NCBI GenBank assembly: GCA_010279815.1
Contig: QEOQ01000486.1
Location: 1,132,088-1,196,087, forward strand
Reading direction: 5' to 3'
DNA: 64,000 nucleotides
Origin: Brachionus plicatilis
Taxonomy: Eukaryota; Rotifera; Eurotatoria; Ploima; Brachionidae
Below are positions 10,901 through 25,900 of this stretch, in pieces (position 1 is the stretch's first letter; each line of letters starts with the position of its first letter). The position numbers were made by a program, and so were the translations under genes. The notes under the pieces are model-generated. The model saw only the letters and a list, made by a program, of their open reading frames with translations. It did not search any database and was not told where the DNA came from.

Positions 10901-13900
10901 TATCAGCGAAAAAAATTTCCTTAAGAGTGAAAAAATTGGCAAAAATTTTATTTTAATAGAAAATTTATAATTTATAATTTATATTTTTGTAGCAATTTAC
11001 GATATGTCTGACAATTCTTACTTTATATTTTAATAACAATTATTGTACAATTAGATTTAATTCTCAAATCATTAATTTTTAATCAATAAAACGTTTGAAA
11101 CTCAAAATGCCAAATATTTAAAAAAAAAATAATTTTTCTTAAAAAAGATAAATTTTTGAATTTTTTTTTAGATTAAAAGATTTGTATGTAATATTTGAAA
11201 ATTTTTCATTTCTTCAAATTAAAAACTTAAAAGAACATCAAAAACTGTTTCTCTGAAATTTTTTACCGCTGATTTTGTCTAACCGCCAAAGTGGCCGTCC
11301 GTATTTGATTTGGCCGGCCAAATTCGCGGTCCAAATTTTTGACCGCCGGCCTGGCCGCCTTATTTTGGCCTTGTTCGGACCGGCCAGGCTTGGCCGCCGC
11401 CCAACACTAATAGGGACTTTCAATGACAGATCTGAAAGACCTAAGACTTTAGACTATAGCAAAAATAAGAATTAATTTTTTTCAAAAAAAAAGCGTCACC
11501 ATTGGCACAAGACTGAAAATTGTCAACTAGTGAATTTGATTCAAAATTTGTTATTTTTAGAACAATTTTCATCGACTAATTAAAAACAAAATATTTCTCT
11601 AAAAATTCAGACTCTAACCATTTAAATTTTTTTTTGTTTATTTTAATTTATTCATTTCTGAATCTTTATCGAGTTTAGAGAAAGGAAAGAACTTTGAAAA
11701 GACGCTAATAAAAATACAATTGATTGTAATATTTAAATCAAAAAATAAAACAATAGTTCGTAATTAATAGTAAATAAACTTTTGCTAAATTTTTTATTTG
11801 AGATTACTTAAAAAAACGAAAAAACCGTAAAAATACACAATAATCCTTCTGAAATAAACCAAAAATATCTGAAGAACATTTAAATTATTAAAAAAAGAGA
11901 AGGACAAATTTTTTTAAATTTGGTTTTTGAATAACTTAAAAAATAATATTTAGTTTGTAATAAAATTATAAAAATTTTAATCTAACGGATGACCCGTCGA
12001 TCAAAAATTCCTAAAAATTATTTAGTCTTGAACTAGTGTAATTTACTTAACATCTAAATTCATTCATCAGAATAAAAATTAATTTTGTAATATTGAATCT
12101 TAGACATTAAATGTTAAGATTTTATTGAGAATTAAATATGTTAATTAGGCCATTTGATTCTATCAGGTAGAATCAAATGGGATTTTTTATTTAAAAATTT
12201 GAGTTTAGTATTAGGAAAAATTTATGTGTTCTCATGATTGAATAAAAATGTGGCCAAATTTATATTTGATTGATTAAAAATTTTAATTTTACTAATTTAA
12301 TTAAATGTATTCAATATTCATAATAATAATTAGCGTTTTTTTTTATCTGAATTTTTTTTTTTAATTTGAATTTTTATAATCAGATCATCGGACTTAGAAT
12401 CCATAAAATATTAAATAATTTTTTAAACAAATTGTTTAACTTTTTTTTATAAAATGAATACTTAAAAATAAAGGGAATATTATTTCAACACAATAAATTT
12501 CTGATTAGTACAATGAAAAAAACATTCAACACAATTCGATTTCTTCTCAGCACAAAAAATCATATTTAAAAAAAAACATTTAACACAAAAAATTGTGTTT
12601 GAAAATAATTCTTAAAGGAAATTTTTTTTCAACACAAAAATATTTATAATAAAATAAATTTTTTTTTATTTTAAAATTTATTTAATGATATTTATAAGTG
12701 GAAGTTAGGTAAATAAAGTAAATTTCGAAGCTTAAAGAAAAGAAATTAAAAAAATTAGTCTCTAGAAAACCATTTTTCTGCATTTTTTGCTCTACCTCTT
12801 TTAGGTTTATTGACAAATTGGTCCTCTTTTTTTAAAAATTCTTTTAATGCCAATAAATGTGCACAATATTCTAATTTAGTGAAAAACTTTCAATAACATT
12901 TCTTACTGTTAAGCTCAACTTTATAACAGTTCTTGAATAAATTTTTTTTTAATTTTCTCATCAAGCCATTAATTTTTGTGTTGAATGCATTTATTTTATT
13001 TTTAATTTTTGTGCTAAAAGTATATTTTTCAAATTTTAATTTTTGTGCTGAGAAGAAATCATTTTGTGCTGAGCGTTTTGAAATTGTGTTGAATGGTTAT
13101 TTTTTTGTGTTGAAAAGGTAGACCCAAAAATAAAGCATGCGTTTCAAAGCTTTCCTATAATACCAAGCAAAATATAGAAAAACATAAAGGTTTGAATTAA
13201 ACCTTTAAGAATTGCTAAGATTCAAAATTTTCTTAAAACCTAATGCAAAGCTAAAATTATTTAAAATTACAATTATTTACCAACTAAAAGACAAATTTAT
13301 AATTTTAAATGTAAAAAAAAGATGAAAAATTACCTTCATAATGATCTTTTGGATTCTTGGCCACTTTATCGGTTTGATGCTCTCTAATTCTTTCGACATT
13401 AGCTTTCAGTTTTTCCAAAATTTTGTCCTCTTTGTCTTTTTCCCTTTTAACTTTGTGTCGAATTATTTTCTTAAATATTTCAGCACCTCTAGACAAGAAA
13501 AAAATTTAATTTTGCCACGACTCATTTTTTAGATTATCTACCTGGCAGCTAAAATTGCTTGGGCCCGATACTCATTGACCACATGCTCGAACATATTGGA
13601 CATGTAGAGACGTCGCTGAAGCAACAATACCAGAAAACAAACAATATCCCATACCAGACCGACGTCTCCTGAATCATCATTAGTCAAACATTTTGTTTCC
13701 CGAAATTGATTGGACGGAAACGCTTTGCAGTTTATGCCAAAAATGTCAATCAATAGGCAAATCGAACTTACTTTACTCGAAAAAATACAAATAACAATCT
13801 TTTTTTTTAATAAATTTAATTAAAATTTTTTTCTTTTAATCAAAAAAATATCTACCTGAAGAACTGCTTTAATAAAAATGACTAGAAAGCAATAAGAGAC

Positions 13901-16900
13901 AAGCACGTTCCAACTTAAGAAAAAAAAAAAAAAAAAATAAAATTAAATTAAAAAATTTAGAAATAAATCACAATTTTAGAAGTTTGTTCAAAGGCCGCAT
14001 CAGAAAAGTCTGTCCCATCCATAAGAAAATAAAGCTCAAAATGACGTATCCCATGCACAGAATACTTATTCGGCTTGTTCCGGACAAAAAAACAATTGCC
14101 AAAACCAACCAGTATGAATACATGTAAATAGCGTATTTTAATCTGTCCAAATAGTTTCTGGTCTTGGAAATAAAATCATGGAATGGGTTTGCTTGCAGCA
14201 GATCCTTTTTTTCATAAACAAGCTCGTTATTTTTTCCGCCCATTGTTTCTATCATGATGGCGGAAATTTTGGCATGCCTGTCCATTTCCAGATTGAATAC
14301 ATTCAATTGTAGCCAGACAAAAAAAATTTGAAAAAAGTCTGCAATCATTTTAGAGGCTGATGGAGGGCTTGAATAATCCGGAAGAAACAACCAAATCCGA
14401 GCCTTGTTTATGATGTTGTTCGGTTGGTTTCGATTCCACTGTGACCACGGGTACTCATAGCACAACACTGATGGTAGTCCCAAGCATCCAGCATACTGAA
14501 TTGGAAGTAATAGTATCAGAAAAACAAAATAGTAAATCCATATTCTTCTAATAGCTGTCCTTCTCAGATTCAAAAATATACCTAGCCAAATTCCGTAGAC
14601 TAAAGCATACACGTCCATTCGAGTAATTATTGCGATACTGGTCATGAATAGACAAATTTCCAAGCCAAATCGATAGAAGAAATAATTAGCCATATATTTT
14701 GAAAATTGGAACAAGTCCTTGTCCATATCTAGCCATGTTATGTGGTCAAATAGAATGCTGTAAATGGGCTGTGGCATGTTGTTTTTTAGTCTGTAGTGTT
14801 TTTGTTTGAGTTTGACAATTTTTTGAAATGTCAATAATAAAAATATGCAGATGTAATACTTTTATTCAAACAATTGAAATTTTAAAATATCAAATTTAGA
14901 GGTAGATTACTTTTAAGTTATCTTGTATGTTATCTGCTTTTTCAATGCCAATGTATTTCAAGTTGTCCTGGGGTTTTAGCAAAAATGGATCAATAGATGA
15001 ATCTGAACGATTGGTAAACTAAAAATATGAAATTTTTATAAGTGTTTAAAGTTAAACTGTATAATGGGTAAAATTACGTTATTTTACGTAATTTTACGCC
15101 AGAAGTTAGCAATAAGTAATAGTTTAATTAAGTTTGGCCGAAAATGAAACGCTAACGGCTAAAAAAAAAGGATTTTAGAGGAAAAAGTGGAAAATTAATA
15201 AAAATATTTAAATTTTATAAAACAATTGTTGAAAAAAAAAATTAAATTTTATTACATTTTTTACACCATTTTACGTAAAATTACACAATTTAATGTAATT
15301 TTCTGTCATATTTTTTAATTTAATGTAAATATTAGTTAAGTACCTGAATTTTTTTTGCCAAAAGATGATTTTAAAAATAAAAAAACACTTTATGCAATCA
15401 AAAATGATGTTAAAAGTGAAACAATAAATCTTTTTTATTAATAAATAAAGAATTAAAAAACTTTTTTATTTTTATACTTTTTTTTGAAAATTATGATTTA
15501 TTTAAAAATCAATTCATTTTTTTTGTTGGTTGACTTTTCTGTTATTTGACCAACTTTTCAAAGAAAGCATCTTAAATTTATTTACAATTAATAAGATTCG
15601 TTCACCTCCTACTTAACCCGATCTGAATCCTATTGAAATGGTTTGGAATGAGATGAAAGTCATTAAAAGAAAATCGGTCTGTAAAACAGAGTAAGAAGTT
15701 TCTGCAAAAATTAATGAATTCCAAAAACTCTTAACGAAATAAAAATGTAAGAAACATATAAATCGGCTAAAGCAGGTAATTAAGTATGTAATAAAAAACG
15801 ACGGAGGCTGATCAAACTCATAAATTGGAAATTCGATTTCATTAATATAATAAAAAATATCTGTTTATACAGTATTGATTTGACATGATGTTATTAGTAA
15901 TTTTTTCGGAAAATTACGTAAACTTACGTAAAAAAGTAGTAATTTATCTAATTTTAGGTAAATTCCGTTCATTTGAAGAAATTTATTCCACATTACATTG
16001 AATATAATTAAGCTATTGGTCAAACGCTAAAAAAAGCTTGAAAACTGATAAAGCTTCCTCGCAAAAAAAAACTAATAAAAAAAGAAAATACATGATTAAA
16101 AATTTTCTAAAAATTATTAGAAAAATTAATAAAATAATTTTTTTTTTTGAAAAAATTAAATTTTAATTAGTTTATTTTTTACTTTTTTTTTAAATAAATT
16201 TGTAGTGAAAATAGGTAAAAAAAAAGAAACATAACTAAACCTAAAAATAAACTTTAAAAAGACCTTTTCTACTATTTTTTACTAAAGAAAAAATCTAAAT
16301 TTATGAAAAATTACGGAATTTTACGTAAAATTGTTTTACAGAAAAATAACCTCTTTTAATCGAACCAAATAGAAAAAATTTCAAATTTCTTCGAAAAAAA
16401 AAAACGATAATTTTAGGTCCTTTTTTGATTAGCGTAAAAAAGTAGAAATTAAGGTAATTTTACGTAAATTTTAGAATTTTACAGATAAATTTCGTAAATT
16501 TTGTTTTCTAATTTTCCGTAAAAATTACCAAAAACATGATGTGAAATCAATACTATAATAACATATATAAATTGATTAAAATATTCATAATATCACAAAT
16601 ATTATACTTATTTGATTAAAAATACTCTTTTTTTTATTAAAATAACACCTAAATTATCAAATTTATCCATTAATAATAAAGCTATTTAATCTATTTAATT
16701 TGGGCAGGTGAAGTTTTTTTCAATTTAGTTTAACTAAATGAAAAATAATAAAAAAGTTTTGTATTTTATTATAATCCGTTTTTTATATTTGTAAAAAATA
16801 TTTGTACATTTTCTTTCCCTAAATCTTCTATTCCTCGTTTATTTTCTCTAGCATCAGAGAAAAATAGGAACAGTAGAGAAAAAGAGTATTTTAATAAAAA

Positions 16901-19900
16901 TATTAAATTTAGTTTTTTAATTTTTTTAAAATAAAGTAGTTAAAAAGTCCATTAAAAATAATAGACGAGTATTTTGACTAATTTTTCTAAAGAGAGGAAA
17001 AAATTTGAATTTACTTACTGTACAATTGGTGACCATTGGACTGTGAACAAATTTCAATTGAAAAAACATCGATGAAATAGTGAGCACTGATATCCAAATT
17101 TGAACAATTCCAGAAAAAATTGAATTTATTTTCTTATCATACTGGTTGCAATGGGTGGTAAGGATACTTAGCAAAAGTGCTAGAAATAAAATTAAGTTCA
17201 ATAATGACACATTCTTGATGCAATAGATTCCTATAAGACAAATAAGTGCTTTATAAACATGTATTTCGGCTAAACGCCACAAATAAACTGAAACAATTGA
17301 ATACCATTTGTTGACTTTATTGATATTTCTTTTCAAAAATGACAAAAAATTTTCTTTTTTTCTTTGTAATTTATTTTCTTCATCAGAAAGATTGGTCTGT
17401 AAATTGCTGACAATCAGATCTTTGTTGTTTATACTGCTTGTTGGCTCTACTGCTTCGAACAATTGATTTGTAAATCTTTTTGAATTGGTTAACTTCATCC
17501 AGGAATCGTGAAAATAGTGATTTTGGATTATGTTGACAATAAGAAAGGTTGTTGGTGTGAGCAATCGAACCACTAGTTGGTCAGTTTTGTCGAATTTTTC
17601 GAAACCAATTGATGACAATATTTCATCATCAATATTCAAAACGCGTTTAAAATATACCGGTACTTCATCAAATTGGAAAATGTAAATTAAAACAAGAACT
17701 ATCATTGAATAGATTATCACTATAAAATTAAATATGTACAATGACATTCTCCAAAATGTATTCAGGAGCTTAAAAATTAAGAAGTGATAAAATTATGATC
17801 ATTAAATTTATAACTTTTAAAAAGAATTGAAAAAAAAATTAAAGGAATTTTATCACAAATTTAGAGCCTTGTTTGGGCCTTATAAAAAATTTATAAAACT
17901 CTAAAATTTGTAAAATTTCTTAGATAAAATTTCAATTCAAACAAATTAAGAAATTTCATTTTAAGAAATTCATATTTATTTTTTATAAAAAATAATTAAT
18001 GTAACGTTTTTTACATATTATGGAAAAAAATAAGCAAAAAAATCTTTGAGCTTAACGATATTTGAATTGATAATCGACTTCAACTTGTCTAATAATTTAT
18101 GTAAAATGGGGTTAAATTTCATAAAAAATTTTCGAAAAAACAAGTTTATTATAGATTTTATTTTAATTTTTTTACTTAAAGAAAAAGTTCTAAATGGTTT
18201 AAACGAAGAATGAAAAATATTTTATTAAATTTTTTTAAAAAAGTTAAAAATATAAGAAAAATATTTAAAAGATTCATAAAGATTGGCGGAATGTAAAGTT
18301 TAATTTTTATTTGTATAGTATAAAATAGTACTTCATGATTAAAAATCATAGAAATCAAAATTTTAAATTTAATTCCAAATTTTTAAATATTTTTCTTTGA
18401 CATGTAACTTTTATTTAAACATTCATTGTCCATTGGTAAAAATTTAGGGACTGTTCAATTTTAATAAATTTATTAGATAATTATGCAAACAATCAAAATT
18501 TTTTACTCAAAGTTTTGGTCAGAAAATCGAACTCACCAGAAATTAAATAAATTTTTAACCAAATTTTATTTTTGATTTTCTTTCAATTTTATTAATTTAT
18601 CAATTTATCACACTTTAAAAAAATTCAATATTTCGAATCTTTTCTTTAATAATTAATTAAATAACATAAGATTTTGTCATCAAAAAATAGATCACCTTAA
18701 CTGATTTATAATTTTACCCACATTTTATCATCAAGGAAAATTTTGCCAAAAATCTTCTCTTACTAGCATTATTCTATATCAATATTAAAAAAAAAATAAC
18801 AAAATTTTAAGGTTAACTTTATGATATTTATTAAAAACAGATAAAAAAGTGAAATAAAAAAAAACGCTTAAAACTTATTTTTTCCTTTACTTAAAGTCTT
18901 AACTTTTTTAATTGATTTCCATTTTTATTTTATTTGGATCTTAACTCTTTTTGAATAAAAAAATCAAATCTAAAAGATCAAATTAATGATAAAAAATACC
19001 TAGAGACTTTCAAGAGTCAAGAATTAGACAGTTACAATATTAATTTTAAACGAAAAAATATGAATATTTTGTTTAAATAACTTTTGATTTTTTTAAAATT
19101 TTTTTATGGTTTAATTTTGATTTAGAAAAATTAATTTATGTGATTTTCACATTTTAAAAAATTCGTTTTATGCGTTTTTAATCATTTTAAATAAAAAATT
19201 TTCTATTAATGAGTGAATCACATTTTCATGTATTTTAACCTTCTTTATTTGCTTTTAATCCTTCCCCAAATTTTATGATCAAAAAAATGAACTGCAGATC
19301 GGGATATTAAGAATAAGTTTTTTGATCATAAAATTTACCTTAAATAACAATAGCGAAGCTAAACTTAAAAATTAAAATAAAAAAAATAAATTACTTGAAA
19401 TGTAGTTATAAAATACAAAAAAAGACCCATGTATCCTATCCGATATGCGACAACTTCATTTTGACAGCTCATCAAAAGGAGCATAAGAGATGAGAGAAAA
19501 ATCCAATATTTGGCAAAAATAGACTGAATCCATTCGACAATTTCAGCCTGAAAGTTTTGATCCAAAAAAGGCAATTGACTTGTATTTGTCTCTTGTGTTG
19601 GAATGTTTAAAATTGTGGCCTCATTTCGTTCTGCAATGAATTGATGCAAAGTTAGCCAGAAAAATAATGTTAGACCAGCTTTGACAGCCAAGTGAATTAT
19701 TGGAGTTTCATGCTTTTCCAGACCGATTTCTTTAAACTCGGGCAATTCTCCTGAATTTAGTCGAAGGCTGTAAATAAACTCTAAAATCAAAAGCGATATT
19801 GAATAGGCGACTATTAGAGGCGATGATCTCAGACACCACTGTCTTGTCTTTGGCAAAGTCCAAATTAAACAAGCCCAAAGTAAAAGGACAAGAGTGAGGA

Positions 19901-22900
19901 TCGAATGGTACAAAATGCTCCATGCCATCATTGAAACCAAGGATAAAAGATAACTTTGCTTGTTGAAAAATTTGAATACAGATATAAAATATGCTCGAGT
20001 GTAGTCAAAGATAATCGCTGTTTGGCGACGTTTTTTGTGGTTGTCTCTTCGTCGTCGAGTGTTCGATGATACATCACTGTTGCTATTGACTGAATGAGTA
20101 GTAATGGAAAATTTTTTTAGCCTCAAATTGGCTGTTTGAATACCTGATTCAGTTCCATCAGCAACAAAAAGTTTCTTTGAAAAAAAAAAATTTTTTTTAT
20201 TTCATTATTTAAAAATAATTTTAAAAAAAGCATCAAGCAAAATTTTTATGAAATCCCCGAGCATAGAAAATGCGCAAACAAACAATCTAGTTTAAAAATG
20301 CTGATTTACTAATTTGATATTTTCAATGGGGTTTAGGGATTTTTTTAGCCGTTTTTTTCTAATTGATGATTTTATTCTAAACTTCATGCCTTTTACCTTT
20401 TCAGAATCAATTAGCTTTTTATCATCCAAATCGATCAAAGAAGAGTTTTGATCATTTATTTGATCTGAGTTTATGGTTTCTTCTACATAAACTCCGATCT
20501 TTGAATTTGATTTAAATTTTTTTTCATTAGTTTGTTAGTTAAAATATCTTGGCTCAGAATTTAATTTTTTTGAAAAATTGAATTGGTTTTTATCTCTTGG
20601 TGCTTAATATGTTCATTTAAAAATTTGACTGTGATTGTATTTAACAAAAAAAAAAAACTACCTGAAGATTATGATAAATTTCATAAAAGTGGTAGATAAA
20701 AAAAATTATTTTAGTTTTAGTTTTGAATCATCAAAAGTCTCATGGTTGAAAATTCACGTTTTTTGAAAATCTCTTCAAGTCTTGAAACTAATAAGTATTA
20801 GATTTTTAATGTGTTGATTTTAAATAAAATCAGAGCTGATGTACCACAAAATTCAGTATTAAATCCAATTTTACTCAATATATTTGCAAATAATTAGCCC
20901 ACTAAAGATGTCACAAATAAGTCTTTTTCATTATTTTTACAAATAATCTGGTTTGTTTTTTTTTTCTTTTTAAAATCCAGCAATTTTTAGGCTCTAATTT
21001 AGCAGATTCAATTTTTTCAAGAAATATTTTAGACATTTTTCAATTATGAAAAAATGAAAAATAATTTTTAAGTATTTTTCCGCGCTCTGAATCAAGATTC
21101 ATCAAAAAAAATGTTTTGAAGAATTCATTATTAATTAAAAAATTCATTTTTCTTTAATATAATGTTAAATTAAACAGTTCGTTTTTTTTTTTTTTTAATT
21201 TAACTGTCGCATTAATTTAAATTTAAATTTTTAAATTGATAAATTTTCAAATATTTAATCATGATAATTTAAATTGAGAAAATTAAAAAATAAGAATTAT
21301 ATTATGCGATGGTAAAAATGGACTAAAGACTCGCTCAAAATTTAAAAAATAAAAGAGTCTTTAAAGCTTTAAAGCTTAGAATCGAATCATTGCTCTTGAA
21401 AATAAATTAACTCCCTATGTTTTTTAGTTGACAAATATGCAGATTTTTTTCCTCCTTATTTTTTACTTGTGGAGCATGGGGTCATCAATTTGGATATCGA
21501 CTCAGATCGATAAAAAAGCTTTTTTTAATAAATAAATAGTAAATTTAATCTTAAAAATTCGTTTTAAAAATTTTGTTGTCCGTTTGTTAATTTATTAAGC
21601 TATTCCAGTGGTAGTAATTACTACCACTTGAGGGTTGATTCATCATTCAGAAATGAGCAGAATTTTTAATTTGCCAAAACGGACTAGAATCGCCACAATT
21701 CAAAACTTCATAACTATCAAGACTTTGCAATTGCCATAGCAGATCAAAAATCTAAGTTCCTAATAACCTCTAATAAAATATTTTTATTTTATAAATAATT
21801 TTTGTTTGGTCCCCTCTGCTAGTTTAATTAGCTCATATCTTCAATGATCATATTTGATTTTGCGGGAAAAAAATTCTTAAACCAAAAATTTCTGAACAAA
21901 TTTTGTGAAATTACTTTCTTAACTTTTCAGGTATCGAAATTTAAAAAATTTGATCTTTTGGAAGTTTTGAATTATTGGAACTTAATATGAATGGTAAATA
22001 AATAACTAACGCTAACAAACACCCTTTCATTATTTTCATCAATTACACAAGACCATTTACATTTTAAGACCTTTTGAGTAAAAATAGGCAAAATATTCAT
22101 ATCAATAATTAAAACTTCATATGAAAAATTAATTAAAATTAAAATTAATAATTAAACAATTAATTAATTAAAATATTTAATTTAATTATCCATATGAAGA
22201 TATTATATTTACTCATATTACAATTTAATTATTGAAATGGCGGGTTTATATGCATTAAATTAATACCATATGCAATAGCAAAGTCTTTAGGAACCTTTCT
22301 TGATGAAAAATCCTTAAGGAAGTAGCAAAACTTTGGAAGAAATGAGGTCTTCTCACGAAAACTTTAGAATAAATATATCAAAGCAGCTGTGGAGTAGTTT
22401 AAAAACTCTTTTCCTTATCTAAATCTTCTCTCAGAATTATTGAACAATAAATAATTTTTTTCAGACATTCGAAACTAACAAAGCATAGAACCTAATACTA
22501 AATTAACATTAATTATTATATAATTTAATAATTAATTTTTGATTATTGAAGTTTTAATTTTAATTACGATCAACAGCTTATTTTGATCTTCAACTGTCTA
22601 TTAATGAGAAAATATTTAATAATTAATTTTTTTTTATAGTGGATTTTTTTTAATTTTTGATAGGGGTCAGTCACTCTTTGCCTGAAAAAACATAAGAATA
22701 ATAATTTAATAATTTTAAATTCACTAAAATGATCATAAATTTAAAATTCGTTAATTTCATCAAAATGCAAAATTACAGATGACTATCCTTTTTTTCCAAA
22801 AATAAAATTTTTGAATCTTTATCTCTTTTGAAATATTATTCCGCAAATTATTGCGACGGTGAAGTTTGGAGTTAGAAGCAAAAAAAATTAAAGCAAAGCA

Positions 22901-25900
22901 AAATATTTTATTTTTAAAAAATAAGCTGATAATTTTTAAAAATTTGAATATTTTTTTAACATAAAATCAAATTAAAGTCCAATTAATTCAAAACAATTTT
23001 TAAATGCCTTAAGATTTAGTGCTTTTTCTATCAATTTTCGATCTATCCTTCAAAATGCAAAGATTTTTTATATATTTTGCTTTAGTTTACGTTTAACAAG
23101 TTAAAAAATCTTAAACATTTATTTTTAAAATGACTGTAAATAATTTAAATAAAATTGGTGTTCAATTAAATAAAACAATTTTTGCGACAGTTTTTGCTCC
23201 AAACTTCTCCACCTCCAAATTATTTTTAATTGAAAGCTTAGCCAAATAGCCAACCTCAACATCTTGTTATTTTGTTTTTTAAACTAAAAAATACTATTTT
23301 TTTTTTATTTTTTTCTTCTGATCATAATAAATTAAAATACAATTCTTTAATTTAATGCAGAAAAAAGATTAAAAAATTTTTTCCAGAATTTTAGTTTTTT
23401 AATGTGAAATTTTTTCAATAAATTTTATACAACTACGCAATCTCTATTGATATTTTGATAAAAATATTTATGTTGATAGTAAATATCATAAAATGATTAA
23501 TTTGAATAAAAATGACGTCAATAGAAATCGATTTTTAAAAATTTTCAAATCTTATAAAAATAAAAATTTATAATGTCTTTCGATTTACTTTAGAAGTGAC
23601 TTTGAACTTGGGTCAGCATTGTACACTTTTTATCACTGTAATTAATTAAGCATATGGCGTGGAAAAGCTTTCCAAATTTAAAACACATTTACAAAACGAG
23701 ATAAAATTTAATGCAAAAAATTCTAAATGCAGTTATTTTAAATTTCTCATATCTCCAAATGCTTTTGTCTTAAGTTTATATGACTTGAAGCTATTAAAGT
23801 AGTCAAGATGCTTTGTTTTTTGTATTCTCCAATTTTGGTTGTATAAAAACTGAGCAAAAAATTTTTATTTTTTATTTTTTAGATAAAACTAGACAATTTT
23901 AAAATGCCCCGCTTGGACACTGATATAAAGTTGGATTTCAAGGATGTTTTGATTCGACCCAAGCGTAGCACACTCAAAAGTCGCAGTGATGTAGGCACCC
24001 TGAACACTGCCAAAATTAACTACTTTAAGGTTTAACATTTTTTAAGGTAGAACTCAAGCGAGAATACAATTTTTGCCATAGCAAGAGAAAATTTTGCGGT
24101 GTTCCCATAATTGCCTCAAATATGGACACTGTAGGAACATTTTCAGTTGCCAAAGAAATGTCCAAAAATGGTTTGTTTACCACCGTGGCCAAGCAAGTGA
24201 GTGTCGAAGATTGGACAAATTTTGCCAAAGAAAATCCGGAACACTTACAAAATGTGGCTGTGTCATCTGGAATTTCCGAAATGGACACAATTCACCTGAA
24301 GAACATACTTACTGCGGTCCCAGAAATCGGCTTCATTTGCCTAGATGTAGCCAATGGGTATACTGAGCATTTTGTCGAGTATGTCAAAAAAACTCGCGCC
24401 AGCTACCCTGAAAAGACCATAATTGCGGGCAATGTGGTAACTGGCGAAATGGTGGAAGAGTTGATTTTGTCCGGGGCCGATATTGTTAAAGTAGGAATCG
24501 GCCCGGGCTCTGTATGTACCACTAGAATCAAGACCGGAGTGGGGTATCCACAGTTGTCGGCAGTAATTGAATGTTCCGACGCTGCCCACGGTCTGGGAGG
24601 ACACATCATATCTGATGGAGGCTGTGTTTGCAGCGGTGATGTGGCCAAGGCTTTTGGTGCAGGTGCTGATTTTGTAATGCTAGGTGGAATGCTGGCTGGT
24701 CATGACGAAACACCAGGAACAGTTATAGAAAAAGATGGAAAGCAGTTTAAAATTTTTTATGGCATGTCAAGTCAAACAGCTATGGAAAAGTATTATGGCC
24801 AAGTTGCGGACTACCGAGCTTCGGAAGGAAAGACTGTGTATGTTCCTTATAGAGGACCCATTCAACACACAATTCAGGACATTCTTGGCGGACTAAGAAG
24901 CTCTTGCACTTATGTTGGTGCCTCTAAGCTAAAAGAAATCAGTAAAAGAACCACATTTGTGCGCGTAACCCAGCAAGCAAATGATATTTTTACATCAACA
25001 ACAATTAATAAATGATCATATGAAATTTTTTAAATAAATTTTTCTCGAAATATTTAAATTTTTTTTTTATTTCTGAACCAAGATAAAATTGACTGTTGAT
25101 AAGATATAAATCATTTATGTTTAAAAAAAACTGATCATCTCAAATTACATAAATTTTGGTTGCTTCCCCAAAAAGAAATGTTTTCTTTAAAATTTATCAA
25201 AAAGAGCTAAATATTAAATTTTGACAGGCAAACAAAAATATTTAAAATAAAAATTTAGCACTCATTTGATCATTTTTATAAAAGTAAACGAATTTTTTCC
25301 ATTGAACAAAATCGAATCTTCAAAAATTATTAGATTATTTAAATCTGAGTTGTTTAAAAGTCCCAAAATAAAGTCCAAGTCCGGACTTCCGATCATGTAA
25401 AGTAATGAAAAATGACTGGAAAAAATGCTTTGACAGTAGCTGAGAATTAGGTGGAAATTTTCGTGATCTTCCATTAAATATAATTTTCCTAGAATATTTA
25501 CTTTACATAAATGGAAAAACAAAAAAATTTATTTGATTAAATTGTAAAACTGGAACAAAATTGACTTTGGAATCTCGGGACTTCGAGTCATCAAGATCAA
25601 TTTATTTTTTTAAATACTTTAAAAATTTTTCAGTCATGATATTCATATTGGAAAAAAATTGAAAAGTTTTTGGACTTTTGAAAAAAAAACTTGGACTTGA
25701 CTAAAGACTTGTGACTTTTAAACAACTCTGATTTAAATGTTTCAATTTTTATTACAATAAAAGCCTCAGAAGTGTATGTCAAAAATGAAAAAATTACAAA
25801 TAATTAATATTGTAATAATTATTACTGCTAAGAAGCTCAGAAGTACTTGTCTAACAGTTTTCTCTTATATTTTTTGTTATTATAAAATAAAACAGATTAA

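Larger units (their letters stand above)
10169..13333 (-). other. Piezo intron 10, element-rich
   Basis: 3.2 kb between the beam-like exon 10 and exon 11. It holds the hAT-type element (10691-11409), the CAACACAA fold-back element (12481-13119), the perfect hairpin at 12150-12180, and a half-copy of the GACTTTTAAACNACTCTGA end near 10342-10368. I see no gene in it. Confidence 0.75.

Noticed and set aside
12150..12180. Hairpin plus T-run read as a bacterial intrinsic terminator
   Set aside because: It lies within an intron of an animal gene; the resemblance is only in shape.
25262..25522. 86-codon minus-strand ORF in Piezo intron 2
   Set aside because: It crosses the end of a TIR element and would not join Piezo exons 2 and 3, which already connect in phase.
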